From Prinsepia uniflora (lineage: Eukaryota > Streptophyta > Magnoliopsida > Rosales > Rosaceae): 64,000 nucleotides of DNA. The notes below the pieces were generated by a model, which did not search any database, had not been told where the DNA came from, and saw only the letters and a list, made by a program, of their open reading frames with translations. The position numbers and the translations under genes are program-made. This document shows positions 1-11,326 of this stretch, one piece after another; within the stretch, counting starts at the first letter, position 1; every line of letters begins with the position of its first letter. The stretch spans positions 320,001 through 384,000 of the forward strand of contig CM064873.1 of the NCBI GenBank assembly GCA_032719365.1. Reading direction: 5' to 3'.

Positions 1-396
1 GCCCCCGGTCGTGAGCAAAATGTTGACTTTTTGTTCGGGCGGTCAAATGGACTTTGACCGATGACCGTGACGTAGTTTGGGACGTCACGAGTTCATAGAC
101 AGGTGGCACGTTCGATTCCGACATTCGTAGAGAAAGTTATGGTGTTCGGAAGTTGAGGGGTATTTTGGTAATTTGGCTTATTAGGGGCCAAATGTTGACT
201 TTTTGATCGGGAGGTCCGATGGGCGAGGGCCAAGGACCGTTACGTAGGTATCGTCGATACGAATCCAACGACAGGCGGCATGCCGAAATCGGAGATCCGA
301 CGACGACGTTATGGTCAAGGAAACGAACTAACGAACCGAGGCCGGGATTAAAATAATAATATAATAATGAATAGTGACCGTTGACCCTACACACCT

Positions 397-422
397 GGAT
401 GAGTGACAAGTGTCACTCATCC
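397..422. repeat. Conserved LTR palindrome (copy in LTR A)
   Basis: Arms GGATGAGTGACA and TGTCACTCATCC are perfectly complementary around a 2-nt centre. The same dyad recurs in other LTRs at 32802-32827, 37755-37780, 44506-44531, 20891-20916 (one change), 24352-24375 (paired changes) and 47174-47199 (degenerate). Confidence 0.9.
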
Positions 423-1720
423 CTTGAAATCAGAATCCATGTTTTTGGGGGAGACCTCATCATGATGTTTAATTAATTTTTAATTAATTAATTAATCTTT
501 TAATTTCCATTATCCCTCCCTAATTTGCTTAACCGTGTACAACCAACCCAGCTTCTACCCAACCTAAAATCCTCTGCCATTGCTAAGCTCGTGAGTGAGA
601 AACTGAGGGAATTGTGAGGTTGAACTGAGTTGGGTAAACACGGGAGATTGAGGAAGGCTGAGGAACTGAAATTCGAAAATTTGGATTTTGGGGGGGGGAA
701 GTTCGGATTTTAAACTTGGGGCTGTGAGGATCGAATTGGTGATTACTTCGAGCTTTCTGGGATCACAACGATCATAATTGTCGAAGGAACGAAGGGATTT
801 GGCCACCAATTGGCTCTGATCGAGCTTGGTGACAGAGGAAGAAATCGAGGCTGAGTCGTGGAGTTTGGGGCTGTGATTGACTCAATTGTTGTGGGGAAAT
901 GCTTTCTCATGATCCCACGATGCTTCTGGGATCATCAATTGAAGGAAAACGTTGGAGAATGGCAGAATTCCATGGTTGCACAGTGACGGTGCTCGAGTTT
1001 GAGTCGTGACGATTGAACACTGGATTGAAGCAATTGGGTTGGGGGAAATGATCTACGGAGTCCATGGAAGCTTCTGGTTGAATCAATTTCAGGATATCGA
1101 TCGAAATGGATGGGGTTCGAAGGATGAACAATGGACGGGTGTTCTTGGTGTTCATCATCGAATCGTGGAATTGTAGGTAATGAATTGTGTAATCAATGTT
1201 ACAGAACTTAAATTAAACTTAAAACGAAGCTAATGGAATGATCAATTGTTGTAATTAAGGCTGAATTGATAGGATTGGAACCGGGTCGTATCGCGGGCAA
1301 ATTGGACCCGTTTACCAGACAAACGGGTTGGGCTGGTGACACTGTAGCAGGCGCGTGGGTTTCACGCGCAGCCACTCACGGCGGCGCGTGACGGCGCGTG
1401 GGCGCGAATCTCGAGGATGGGGAGTCCCGGTGATAGTGGTGTGGCCCGGGAGGGCCGGTGGCACGCGTATCGAGGCACACGGTTAAAACGGTCTGTGAGT
1501 GGACTTTGGTTTTATAAATCCTATGCATGCTTAAATGTGTTATATGGTTTATATATATGATTTCTATGATGGTATTTGTGAGTATTGATTTTGGGTATGT
1601 TGCACGTATTTCGAGGTGTTTTCCGTATTTCACGTGTATCGGGATTAACGGTTTATTTGTGGTTTTGCATGCTTGTGGTTAAATAAATATTATGATGAAA
1701 TGGTTTTGAAATTGGAAATA

Positions 1721-2092
1721 TGAACTCGGGCTTGAGGCCCACTTGTTTTGGAAATTTCGGACTTGGAGTCCATTTGAGAATCGGGCCGGGGGCCCAGTTG
1801 GTTAATGAAATCGGGCCAGGGGCCCAGTTGGTATGAAATCGGGCTGAGACCCATTTGAGTTATATTATCGGGCCAGGGGCCCAGTTGATTTGTGAATTCG
1901 GGCCGTGGGCCCAGTGGGTTTATAAAGTCGGGCTACGGGCCCAGTTGGTTTACAAATCGGGCCGTGGGCCCAGTGGTTCATAAAATCGGGCATGAGGCCC
2001 AGTTGGATTATAAATGTGCTTTTGGGTCAGGGACCCTATATTTAATAATTGTGATTTTGGGTCAAGGACCCTAAATGGGATTACGTGGTTTT
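1721..2092 (+). repeat. LTR-internal GGGCC..GGGCCC minisatellite-like array
   Basis: About ten imperfect units of roughly 28-40 bp carry TCGGGCC(A/G)GGGGCCCAGTT followed by an A/T-rich spacer. The GGGCC/GGCCC halves give each unit partial dyad symmetry. The same array is in LTR C (34321-34705) and degenerate forms occur in other LTR copies. Confidence 0.8.
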
Positions 2093-2531
2093 ATGGAAAT
2101 TTCGGGCAAGGCTCATTGTAATGATGTGATAAAAGGATTTAATAAAACTGTTTTCCATATACCATATGGATACAAGGATATATGATGGTCTCCTCCAGAT
2201 GTCTGAGACACTGGGGAAGTCACGGTGCATTGCCTGCGAGGGGTCATTATACGGAGCAGCCGGACCGTATGATGACTCAGGAGCAGGATTGCTATGATTG
2301 ACGTCAGGGACGTCAGACATCAGGGATGTCAGATATATGGACCCGGAGAGACCCCGGGCAGCACGCGTAGCTTATGAAACCGTGAGACATGACGTCAGGG
2401 ACGTCTAGCATCAGGGATGCTGGTGATGGTAATGGTAAAATACGAATTAATGAAATGGCTTTCCGGGTGGATTTATGATTGTGTGATTTTAATGAATTAA
2501 TGTTCATTTATGGTAGTGGGTGGTGACCCAC

Positions 2532-4146
2532 TGATAGGTCCTCAAATAAGCGTTATTTTATATTATTTTATACCCTTTATACTTGACTTTTAATATTAAA
2601 ATAATAAATAATTAGACAAATTAATTTATTTTGTGATATTTTTGTAGAAATAAATAAAGCTTGGAATTTGGAGCATTTTGGTGAAAGAATCGTCCCGATC
2701 GGAATTATAACGAAGAAATTATGGACGAAATATGAGAAACCACCGAAAATCGCAAGGAAATTCGGTGGGAAGCTGCTGAAATCCAACAGCCCAAGCCAAA
2801 AATCCAGCAGCCCCCAATAGTTCCCAAAATCAGCATATTTGCCCCAAAATCAGCAACTTTTCCCCAAAATCAGCCACTTTTCCCTAAAATCAGCATATTT
2901 GCCCAAAAATCAGCATCTTTTCCCACCCAATCTCATCATTTCCATCACTTCTTCATGTACTATTTTATTGCTATTTTTATATTTTAATTTTGTACTTTTA
3001 ATTAAACAATTGTGGCATTCCCTCTATAAATAGGGAGGTCATTTCATGTATTTGGGGAGTCCCCAATTAGTTTCATTCTTCCATTTCTTTCTTAGTTCTT
3101 AGTTCTTAGTTCTTAGTTCTTAGTTAGTTCTTTTGTTTCTCTCTTTTGAGAGACATTTTTGGGGACCATTTTTACTTCTTGTAGATTTTCTTATTAATTA
3201 GTTTTCTTTTAATTCTTATTCGTAATTTATGTTATTTTTATGTTATTTTCATTTCTTCTTTACTATTGTTCTTAGTATTTTCTTTCTAACATTTGTAAGT
3301 AAGAATGCAATCTCCATGGTTTTACTTTTTGAATTTCTTTTACTTCATATGTTTTAGTGCTTAAACTTCAATTTGATGTTAAGTGTTTTATCCGCTGTCG
3401 GTGCACTTAGAGTAGAATTGAAGAGATTAAATGTTGATCGCTGTCGGCGCATTTAATTATAAACTTAAGGTGAATCATGTTGTAAATGTTTGAAGCATAT
3501 TGATGTTTGACGCACATTAATGGTTGATGCATTTATAATATTGAAAGATATATGTAAGTATTTGAGATGATGAAGGTAGGATTTCGTGATTGGTTTATTA
3601 TGAGCAAAATGTTAGAAAGAAGTCTATTTTTAGGAGTAGTTTAAATAATGTGATTGTTAATTCGAAATTACTTACGTAAAAGTGTGGGTTTTGTCTATGA
3701 AACTACTCTATGGTTTGTAAGTTCCAATTAGCATGAACATTTGCATTTTAATTCTTAGTTGGTGTTGTTTTTAGTTTAGATTACAAATCTTTTCAAAACC
3801 CCCCATCTTTATTCTTTATTCTTTTATTCTTTTATTCTTTTTATTCTTCTAATTCTTTTATTATTTTATTCTTTCATACTTTTAGTTTATTATTCTTTGA
3901 TTAATTAATTCTTTAATTCTTTTATTCTTTAATTAATTAATTCTTTTATTTGTTAATTCTTTTATTATTTAATTCTTTAATTCATTATTCTTTTATTCAT
4001 CTCCCACTAACACATTATTAATGTTCCCTAATTTCCCCGGTTAAGAACGATCCCTATTTACCAATACAACATCTACACAAAAAGGGTTTAAATTGCACAA
4101 TACTCAAATTTCGTGTTTAATTTAATGCGTATTTTGGGCGTAGTCA
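2532..4146 (+). repeat. 5' LTR of the LARD
   Basis: 1,615 bp. It contains a promoter-like TATA motif at 3025-3033, a short CCCAAAATCAGCAT tandem array (about 2824-2915) and TTCTTAG heptamers (about 3093-3130). The only clear length difference from the 3' LTR is a 16-bp unit that occurs once here and twice there (around 8955-8985). Confidence 0.95.
3025..3033 (+). promoter_or_regulatory. TATA box of the LARD 5' LTR
   Basis: TATAAATAG lies in a C/G-richer pocket and the same motif occurs in the 3' LTR at 8021-8029. In plant LTRs such a motif marks the U3/R boundary region; the start site itself is not visible. Confidence 0.65.
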
Positions 4147-4151
4147 ATTTT

Positions 4152-4169
4152 TGGCGCCGTTGCCGGGGA
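4152..4169 (+). other. Primer binding site, tRNA-Asp
   Basis: TGGCGCCGTTGCCGGGGA is complementary to the 3' end of plant tRNA-Asp, as recalled from family knowledge. It sits 5 nt after the 5' LTR. Confidence 0.93.
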
Positions 4170-7100
4170 AATTGAAAATCATTTTTAATTTGTTAGTGTA
4201 TGTATATAAATTGTGCATATTATACTTGTTTATAAATTTTACTTTTGTTAATATTATATTTGTTTATAAGCTTTACTTGTTTATATTTTATGTATCCATC
4301 TTATTTTTGTTCTTATTATTTTTGTTTATAATGTTCATACTTTACTTATTCATAGTTTCTAATTTATACTTGTTCATAAATGTTCATAATTTTTTTTATA
4401 TATTTGTTCATATTCAAATTGTTTATGTAAATTTAAAATTCTATCATACTTGTTCATAATTTAATTTTATTTGTACTTGTCATAAATGCATATTGTACAT
4501 ATTCACTTTTCCTTACTTTTAATTTATTTTTTTTTTTCTTTACACTTTCTAACTTCTTCTTTAATCCATTAACTTTAATTTTATTTCATAAACTTTTTCT
4601 TTATTCCTTTAACTTTAAATTTATTCCACTAACTTTTTATTCCACTAACTTTTTATTCCATTAACTTTTTATTCCATTAACTTATATTCCTTTAACTTTA
4701 TTCCATTAACTTTTTTTTCATTAATTTTATCAACTTTATATTCCACTAACTTTATGTTTACACTTATTTTATTTTTATGTAATTAATTGTTTGTTTATGT
4801 CTTTTTAGACTTTAAATTTTTAAATGAAAGAAAAAAAAATTCGGAATAAAAAAAAAACATAAAATAATAATAATAATAATAAATTTAAAAAAAAATTCGA
4901 AATAAAAAAAAATTTAAAAAAAAAATTCTTATTTTAGCTTTATGTTAGTATTAATTCATACTTGTAAATAAATATTGTATATATGTTACTTGTTACCTTT
5001 TATACATGTTCATAACTTTTATGTTTCTTAGTATATATACATACTTGTTCATAATAGTCTTTCATTTATGTTTGTTTATAATTCTCTTACTTGTTATTTT
5101 ATTCTTGTTCATACTTGTACATAATGTTCATTCTTTTTAATTGTTCATAAATGCTTATAGTAAATATTCACTTTTCCTTATTTTTATTTTTATTTTATTT
5201 TTGGTAATTTTTTTTTTAAAAAAAGAGCATAAAATTCTTTTAAAAAAATAAAATAAAAAATTCTTCATTTATTTAATTTTTAAATTCCGAAAAAAAACAA
5301 TATAAAAAATTTAAAAAAATAATAATTATTATTATAAAAAAAATTGTTCATACGTAAATAAATTATTTTCTTTTTCTTCATTTATTTAATTCTTAACTTA
5401 CATTTCATCTTTCATTCTAACTTGCATTTCATCTTTCATTTAACCTGCATTTTCATTTAACTTGCATTTTCACTTAACTTGCATCTTTCATTCTAACTTG
5501 CAGTTCACATTTCATTTAACTTGCATTTTTAACTTCACTTGCATATTTAGTTTAACTTGCATTGCACTCTTCCTCTAACTTACATCTTTAACTCACATTG
5601 CATTCTTAAACTTTAATTTGCATTTCTAACTTGCATTCTTAATTAACGTACATCTCTGACTGACTAACTTGCATCTCTGTCTAGGCTGGATGGACGTTAA
5701 ACTTCAAGCGCTTGTTGGGAGGCAACCCAATGTGTTCCCGAGATGTGAAGGAGTCATCAATACAGATTTGCTATCCTTCTACCCTTCACTCTCTTTTATT
5801 TTGTTTATTTAATGTTTTCCTTTTATTTTCGTAAATCATCTTCCTTACTTTGATTCTATGTTTAATTACTTCGTATTTTCCTACATTGAGGACAATGTAG
5901 AATTTAAGTGTGGGGGAATGATTTACAATTTTAATTGTTTAAAAAAAAATTGAAAAAAAAAATTTCAAAAAATAAAAAAATTAAAAAAAAATTAAAAAAA
6001 ATAATATAAAAAAAATTTAAAAAAAAATAAAAATTGTTTTCTTGAATCTTTTTATTTTAACTTAGTGTTTTTATGAGTCTTAAGTTGCCCTTTAACTTGT
6101 CAATGATACAAATGAACGAAAATGAATATGTTATGGCCATAAAGGTGATCACTACAACTTGAATTTGTTTGTTAATATTTTGTGATTAAGTGTTATAACT
6201 TGAAGATAATGCATGTAAATTGGCACATAAACGAGCATGATAAGATAAGTATGAATCATATGAACCTTATGTGAGCTTTAGAACTTTATATACATCTTTG
6301 ATGAGTGATTCATAAGTTCTTTGTTTAAATTGATATACATATGCCTCATAACTGCTTGTCATAGCTTTTAATGAACTCTAGAGTACTAGAACTTATTCTA
6401 TGTGATTTTCAAAGCTTTTAAGTCAATAAACTCTCTGATTTTGGATATGATTAAGGTATTAGGGTTAACACCACAAATTCAAATATCCATGTTCCCTATT
6501 TTGTGCGCACAAGTTGCGACCCCTTTAGTTTTAACCCTTTTGAGCCCACATTAAGCCTTTCTTTCATCACCATGATTATCTAAACACTTGAGCTTAGTAT
6601 AGACATCCTTTACCCTTGTTCCAAGAACTCGGTTGAAGATATAAAGATTGTGTAAGGAGAAAATAATGATGTTGAAAAGACTTTTATGTGAATTATTTGG
6701 ATTTACCGACTCAAGCTTTGTTGTATTATTGACACATGTTATTACCTTGATATAAAAAAAAATCAAAAAAAAAAAGTTGAGTATCGATCAAGGTAATAAG
6801 GTTTGGTTATGTAATGTTTGAGTTAAATCCCTTACATTTGTAAATCCGACACAAAGAATGATTGTGAGGCCCAACATGATGGAATTAGGCCTATGTTCGA
6901 AGAGATGGATTACTGACATCATTGCACTAAGGTTGGGAAGCTATGATACGTTTTGGGAGTCTAGTGAGTCTTGGAACGAATTGAGCACCACTTGTCCTAT
7001 ATTTTCCTTGCCTCGAATCTTAGCCCCATTACAATCTTCGTAAAGACCTTATGATCCTTAAGATGGTAAATTTTGATTAGTTGAGTTAATCACTTGAGTA

Positions 7101-7509
7101 AGCTTATGGTTTTGGTTCATTTGCGCAAGTATGTGTTGTTTTTATCTTGAGGTGTTTGTTTGAGATTTTGCAAAAGTACTTCATTTCGATTATGTGAGTA
7201 ATTCTCACATACTTTGAGTGCAAACACAAACCCTTACAAAATTGAGTGAATTTATGAGTGCATATCCTTGTGAGTTGATTCATACTTGTTTTATTCATGT
7301 TGAGATCCATTTTACCATATTTACTCATTATCTTACTTGTTAAAACATTTTGTTACCATATATTAACTCTTGAATTCCATATGCTTAAATGTTTTAAGTG
7401 AAAATCTTTTATGTCATGATTATAATTATAAAATATTGAGACAAATGGTTAAAGGTTACTTGTTTTGATTTTGTAGTTTAATTTTAGTATTTGCTAGGGA
7501 CTAGCAAAG
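4170..7509 (+). other. Internal non-coding domain of the LARD
   Basis: A very A/T-rich 3.3 kb without a credible protein frame. 4200-5160 has repeated CTTGTTCATA phrases, 4560-4760 repeats TTCCATTAACTTT, and 5398-5650 repeats AACTTGCATTT about every 15-23 bp. A conserved-looking block at about 5690-5750 contains TTGTTGGGAGGCAACCCAA, a phrase I recall from Athila-like elements. At 5881-5900 the arms CTACATTG and CAATGTAG flank AGGA, directly before a second PPT-like AAGTGTGGGGGA at about 5906. 6,050-7,500 is more mixed sequence with only short frames. Confidence 0.7.
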
Positions 7510-7527
7510 TTTAAGTGTGGGGGTATT
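7510..7527 (+). other. Polypurine tract of the LARD
   Basis: TTTAAGTGTGGGGGTATT directly precedes the TG of the 3' LTR at 7528, which is the expected place for plus-strand priming. Confidence 0.8.
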
Positions 7528-9158
7528 TGATAGGTCCTCAAATAAGCGTTATTTTATATTATTTTATACCCTTTATACTTGACTTTTAATATTAAAATAA
7601 TAAATAATTAGACAAATTAATTTATTTTGTGATATTTTTGTAGAAATAAATAAAGCTTGGAATTTGGAGCATTTTGGTGAAAGAATCGTCCCGATCGGAA
7701 TTATAACGAAGAAATTATGGACGAAATATGAGAAACCACCGAAAATCGCAAGGAAATTCGGTGGGAAGCTGCTGAAATCCAACAGCCCAAGCCAAAAATC
7801 CAGCAGCCCCCAATAGTTCCCAAAATCAGCATATTTGCCCCAAAATCAGCAACTTTTCCCCAAAATCAGCCACTTTTCCCCAAAATCAGCATATTTGCCC
7901 AAAAATCAGCATCTTTTCCCACCCAATCTCATCATTTCCATCACTTCTTCATGTACTATTTTATTGCTATTTTTATATTTTAATTTTGTACTTTTAATTA
8001 AACAATTGTGGCATTCCCTCTATAAATAGGGAGGTCATTTCATGTATTTGGGGAGTCCCCAATTAGTTTCATTCTTCCATTTCTTTCTTAGTTCTTAGTT
8101 CTTAGTTCTTAGTTCTTAGTTAGTTCTTTTGTTTCTCTCTTTTGAGAGACATTTTTGGGGACCATTTTTACTTCTTGTAGATTTTCTTATTAATTAGTTT
8201 TCTTTTAATTCTTATTCGTAATTTATGTTATTTTTATGTTATTTTCATTTCTTCTTTACTATTGTTCTTGGTATTTTCTTTCTAACATTTGTAAGTAAGA
8301 ATGCAATCTCCATGGTTTTACTTTTTGAATTTCTTTTACTTCATATGTTTTAGTGCTTAAACTTCAATTTGATGTTAAGTGTTTTATCCGCTGTCGGTGC
8401 ACTTAGAGTAGAATTGAAGAGATTAAATGTTGATCGCTGTCGGCGCATTTAATTATAAACTTAAGGTGAATCATGTTGTAAATGTTTGAAGCATATTGAT
8501 GTTTGACGCACATTAATGGTTGATGCATTTATAATATTGAAAGATATATGTAAGTATTTGAGATGATGAAGGTAGGATTTCGTGATTGGTTTATTATGAG
8601 CAAAATGTTAGAAAGAAGTCTATTTTTAGGAGTAGTTTAAATAATGTGATTGTTAATTCGAAATTACTTACGTAAAAGTGTGGGTTTTGTCTATGAAACT
8701 ACTCTATGGTTTGTAAGTTCCAATTAGCATGAACATTTGCATTTTAATTCTTAGTTGGTGTTGTTTTTAGTTTAGATTACAAATCTTTTCAAAACCCCCC
8801 ATCTTTATTCTTTATTCTTTTATTCTTTTATTCTTTTTATTCTTCTAATTCTTTTATTATTTTATTCTTTCATACTTTTAGTTTATTATTCTTTGATTAA
8901 TTAATTCTTTAATTCTTTTATTCTTTAATTAATTAATTCTTTTATTTGTTAATTCTTTTATTATTTAATTCTTTTATTATTTAATTCTTTAATTCATTAT
9001 TCTTTTATTCATCTCCCACTAACACATTATTAATGTTCCCTAATTTCCCCGGTTAAGAACGATCTCTATTTACCAATACAACATCTACACAAAAAGGGTT
9101 TAAATTGCACAATACTCAAATTTCGTGTTTAATTTAATGCGTAGTTTGGGCATTGTCA
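7528..9158 (+). repeat. 3' LTR of the LARD
   Basis: 1,631 bp, collinear with 2532-4146, with TATAAATAG at 8021-8029 and one extra 16-bp ATTCTTTTATTATTTA-type unit. It ends TTGTCA at 9158, followed by TSD CCCAC. Confidence 0.95.
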
Positions 9159-9585
9159 CCCACATGGTCGTTTATGTATGGTGGTGGTATTCCACGGTTT
9201 TGGGCTGAGTTCCCACACTTGGTTTTTGGTTAACGGTTTTTGGGCTAAGGCCCTAAGGGCTCGGTTGAGCAAACGTTTTGGTTACTGGTTTTTGTGGCAT
9301 GCATACGTTTTTATTGGAGGGCATAAATGTCTTATAAATGTATTTGATGAACTTACTGGTTTTTGTCCACTCACAGCTTTTGGTTTTAATGCCCTTCAGG
9401 TTGATCACGGATGCGATTGCAGCAGAGACTGGGACATTGCACACCTCCTCCATCGATCCTTGCGCACTCTGGATGCCCTGTTTGGGCAGTGGCTCTTGGT
9501 CATCCTTTGTCTGACACCCCTTGTTGGACGGGAGCAGGGCACATTCCATGGTAATCCCGGGGGGATTGGGATGGGTCCTGTCAGT

Positions 9586-9725
9586 TTTAGTGTTGACTTG
9601 TAGGCAATTGGTATCAAGTTCAAATTTTTTTTTTGTTGATTATCCATACAATATGTCATCGGGGTTCGAATTTGAAACTAATTATCTACAAGTCAACACT
9701 ATAACCAACTGAACTAAACTCACTT
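9586..9725 (-). repeat. Short tRNA-like inverted repeat, possible SINE
   Basis: A perfect 16-bp inverted repeat, TAGTGTTGACTTGTAG (9588-9603) and its complement (9686-9701), flanks about 80 bp. On the minus strand, 9716-9705 reads TAGTTCAGTTGG, which fits the tRNA A-box consensus; a weak B-box-like segment lies near 9678-9668 and a run of ten A at about 9643-9634. That order (A box, B box, poly-A) is that of a tRNA-derived SINE, but it is very short and I see no clear TSD, so it could instead be a MITE-like foldback. Confidence 0.35.
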
Positions 9726-10839
9726 GACAAAAATTAGGACATTGAATGACACAAAATGATAATCAAATGTAATCCATAGGTAATTACAAACACCACAATT
9801 TTGATTTTGATTTCAGTTTTAGCCCCTTTCAAATTAAATATTTAGTAAGTCTGATTATTAATTAGTACTTAGTACTAATCATTATTTCATTTGAAATAAA
9901 TAAATATTATATATTTATTTGTATTTATAAGTTCATTGATTAGATATCAATGAATAATGCTATGGTACTAAGTGAAATTCCAAATTTTATATCCTAATAT
10001 TATGTGGAGTGGCATTAAAATTAAAAAATAAGAAAAATAAAATCCTAATATATTCCTAATTAGATTTACCTCAGAATAGCGGCCAACAAAAACAGAAATT
10101 GAGGCCTCCTATAGCGACCAAAACCAGAGCTATCACAGGTTCATCCTCTTTGGTTGTACCGCCTGACTGGACCTAGCACAATCGGCTGAGGTTGAGGCAT
10201 TGGTGGAAAGAGTTTCATCTTTTCCAGAACTTCACATACGCGCAAGAGCAGACATGATTAAAAAGATCGACAGAGAAAATGGGCTTGATACTTTTGACTT
10301 GTTTGGAAGAATTGGATGTTTTGGTCCACTTTTGGAAAATAGGAATAGTAAATTTATAATTTTTTTTAATTTTAATTATTTATATTTGATTTTAGTTTGA
10401 AATAATTAATTTAAAAAAGAATGATGTGAATTGTGCACCATAGTCCTCGTTATTGGGCTGAGTCGGACAAGTCCGACCCAAATTTTTTGGGTTTGGGCCG
10501 GGCTTATTAAATAATTTTTAAAGTTATAGGTTGTACCGGCGCGTGTTTACTTACACATATAAGAGCCCAAACTCTTTATCGAGTCGGATTTTTATCGGGT
10601 TTTTCGAGTCAGGCCTACTAAGCACACTCGGGCCGGGCTCAAGTGGGCGTTTAGAAATAAGTTAATTTTCATATTTTAAAGTGGTAAAAATATATATATA
10701 TATACATATGATTTCATTTTTCTTCATACTGAAACTTTGAACTAGCCATTTCCATTTATTTATTTCAATTGTGGGTGTATATATTCTTATTGTTTAATTA
10801 GCCTAATTTAACATCTCACATACTAAGATCAATTATATA
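9726..10839. other. Unique or degraded genomic sequence between LTR A and LTR M
   Basis: Mostly A/T-rich sequence without a full gene. It holds one exon-like relic (about 10164-10346) and, at about 10440-10640, a GGGCCGGGCTTA-type G/C-rich block like those common in degraded plant DNA transposons, with no recognisable termini. A short (TA)n lies near 10690. Confidence 0.6.
10164..10346 (+). pseudogene. Exon-like coding relic of unknown gene
   Basis: An open stretch of about 60 codons with gene-like composition stands out from its A/T-rich surroundings. It includes the residues ELHIRARADMIKKID and then DTFDLFGRIGCFGPLLENR. It is open back to a TGA at about 10161-10163 and its gene-like part fades after about 10346. 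I do not recognise the family. It may be a remnant exon of a gene broken by the retrotransposons, or a captured fragment; no partner exon is visible nearby. Confidence 0.3.
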
Positions 10840-11326
10840 TGTAACGACCTGTCCCGGGAGTCGGGATTAGTGAAGTGATTAGTAACGGATTAGCTAAGTT
10901 AATCGGTGGTTAGTTGGTTACTTTTGGACTTTTGGCGCATAATGACGATTTTGCCCTTAGAACGGGCAAAATGTTGACTTTTAATTCGGACGGTCAATTG
11001 GGCATTGATCGATGACCGTGACGTAGTTCGGGACGCCACGAGTCCGTAGATAGGTGGCACGCCCGATTCCGACATCCGAGGAGGAAGTTATGATGTTCGG
11101 AAGGCTGAGTGCACTTTCGTAATTTGGTTAAAAAGAGGGGAAAAGTCGACTTTTTGCACGACAAGGTTTTTACACGTAAGCCGATGACCGTTAGGTAGAT
11201 CTCGTCGTCCTGAATACAACGATAGGCGGCATGCCTTTATCGGACATCAGATGAGTGAGATATAGGTCTAGAAAGGCAAAGGGTAAAATCGTAATTTAAA
11301 CAATTAGGGGTATTTTGGTCTTTTTG

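Larger units (their letters stand above)
2532..9158 (+). mobile_element. Non-autonomous LTR retrotransposon (LARD), tRNA-Asp primed
   Basis: A complete 6,627-bp element has two LTRs of about 1.6 kb in direct orientation, each starting TGATAGGTCCTC and ending in CA. It is flanked by the 5-bp TSD CCCAC (2527-2531 and 9159-9163), and removing it restores the LTR A sequence seen uninterrupted in LTR C at about 35130. The 5' LTR is followed after 5 nt by a perfect 18-nt tRNA-Asp PBS, and the 3' LTR is preceded by a purine-rich PPT. The internal 3.4 kb has no gag, RT or integrase frame, so the element must borrow proteins. The primer and PPT style suggest a Ty3/gypsy Tat- or Athila-like partner (inference). 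The two LTRs look nearly identical by eye, so insertion was recent. Confidence 0.95.
1..9583 (+). mobile_element. LTR A, chromovirus-type LTR (5' end cut by window), interrupted by a LARD
   Basis: This LTR is collinear with solo LTR C (32294-35550): base 1 matches about 32406, so roughly 110 bp of its 5' end lie outside the window. The left piece runs to 2531 and the right piece resumes at 9159 and ends in the family terminus GGTCCTGTCA at 9583. The insertion between them (2532-9158) has its own TSD. A lacks about 215 bp present in C: after the GCGAATCTCGAGG motif near 1415, A jumps directly to the GGGAGTCCCGG motif. Its own TSD cannot be checked; GTTTT (9584-9588) would be the right copy. 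No tRNA-iMet PBS follows at the normal 3-nt spacing, so it is probably a solo LTR. Confidence 0.88.

Noticed and set aside
4151..4459. A 102-codon frame in the LARD internal domain as a small membrane protein
   Set aside because: The hydrophobic residues come from T-rich repeats such as CTTGTTCATA, and the frame begins over the PBS.
9600..9615. ATTGGTATCAAG after LTR A as a tRNA-iMet PBS, which would make A a 5' LTR
   Set aside because: It is 20-odd bases from the LTR end instead of 3, matches only TTGGTATCA, and belongs to the inverted repeat at 9588-9701.
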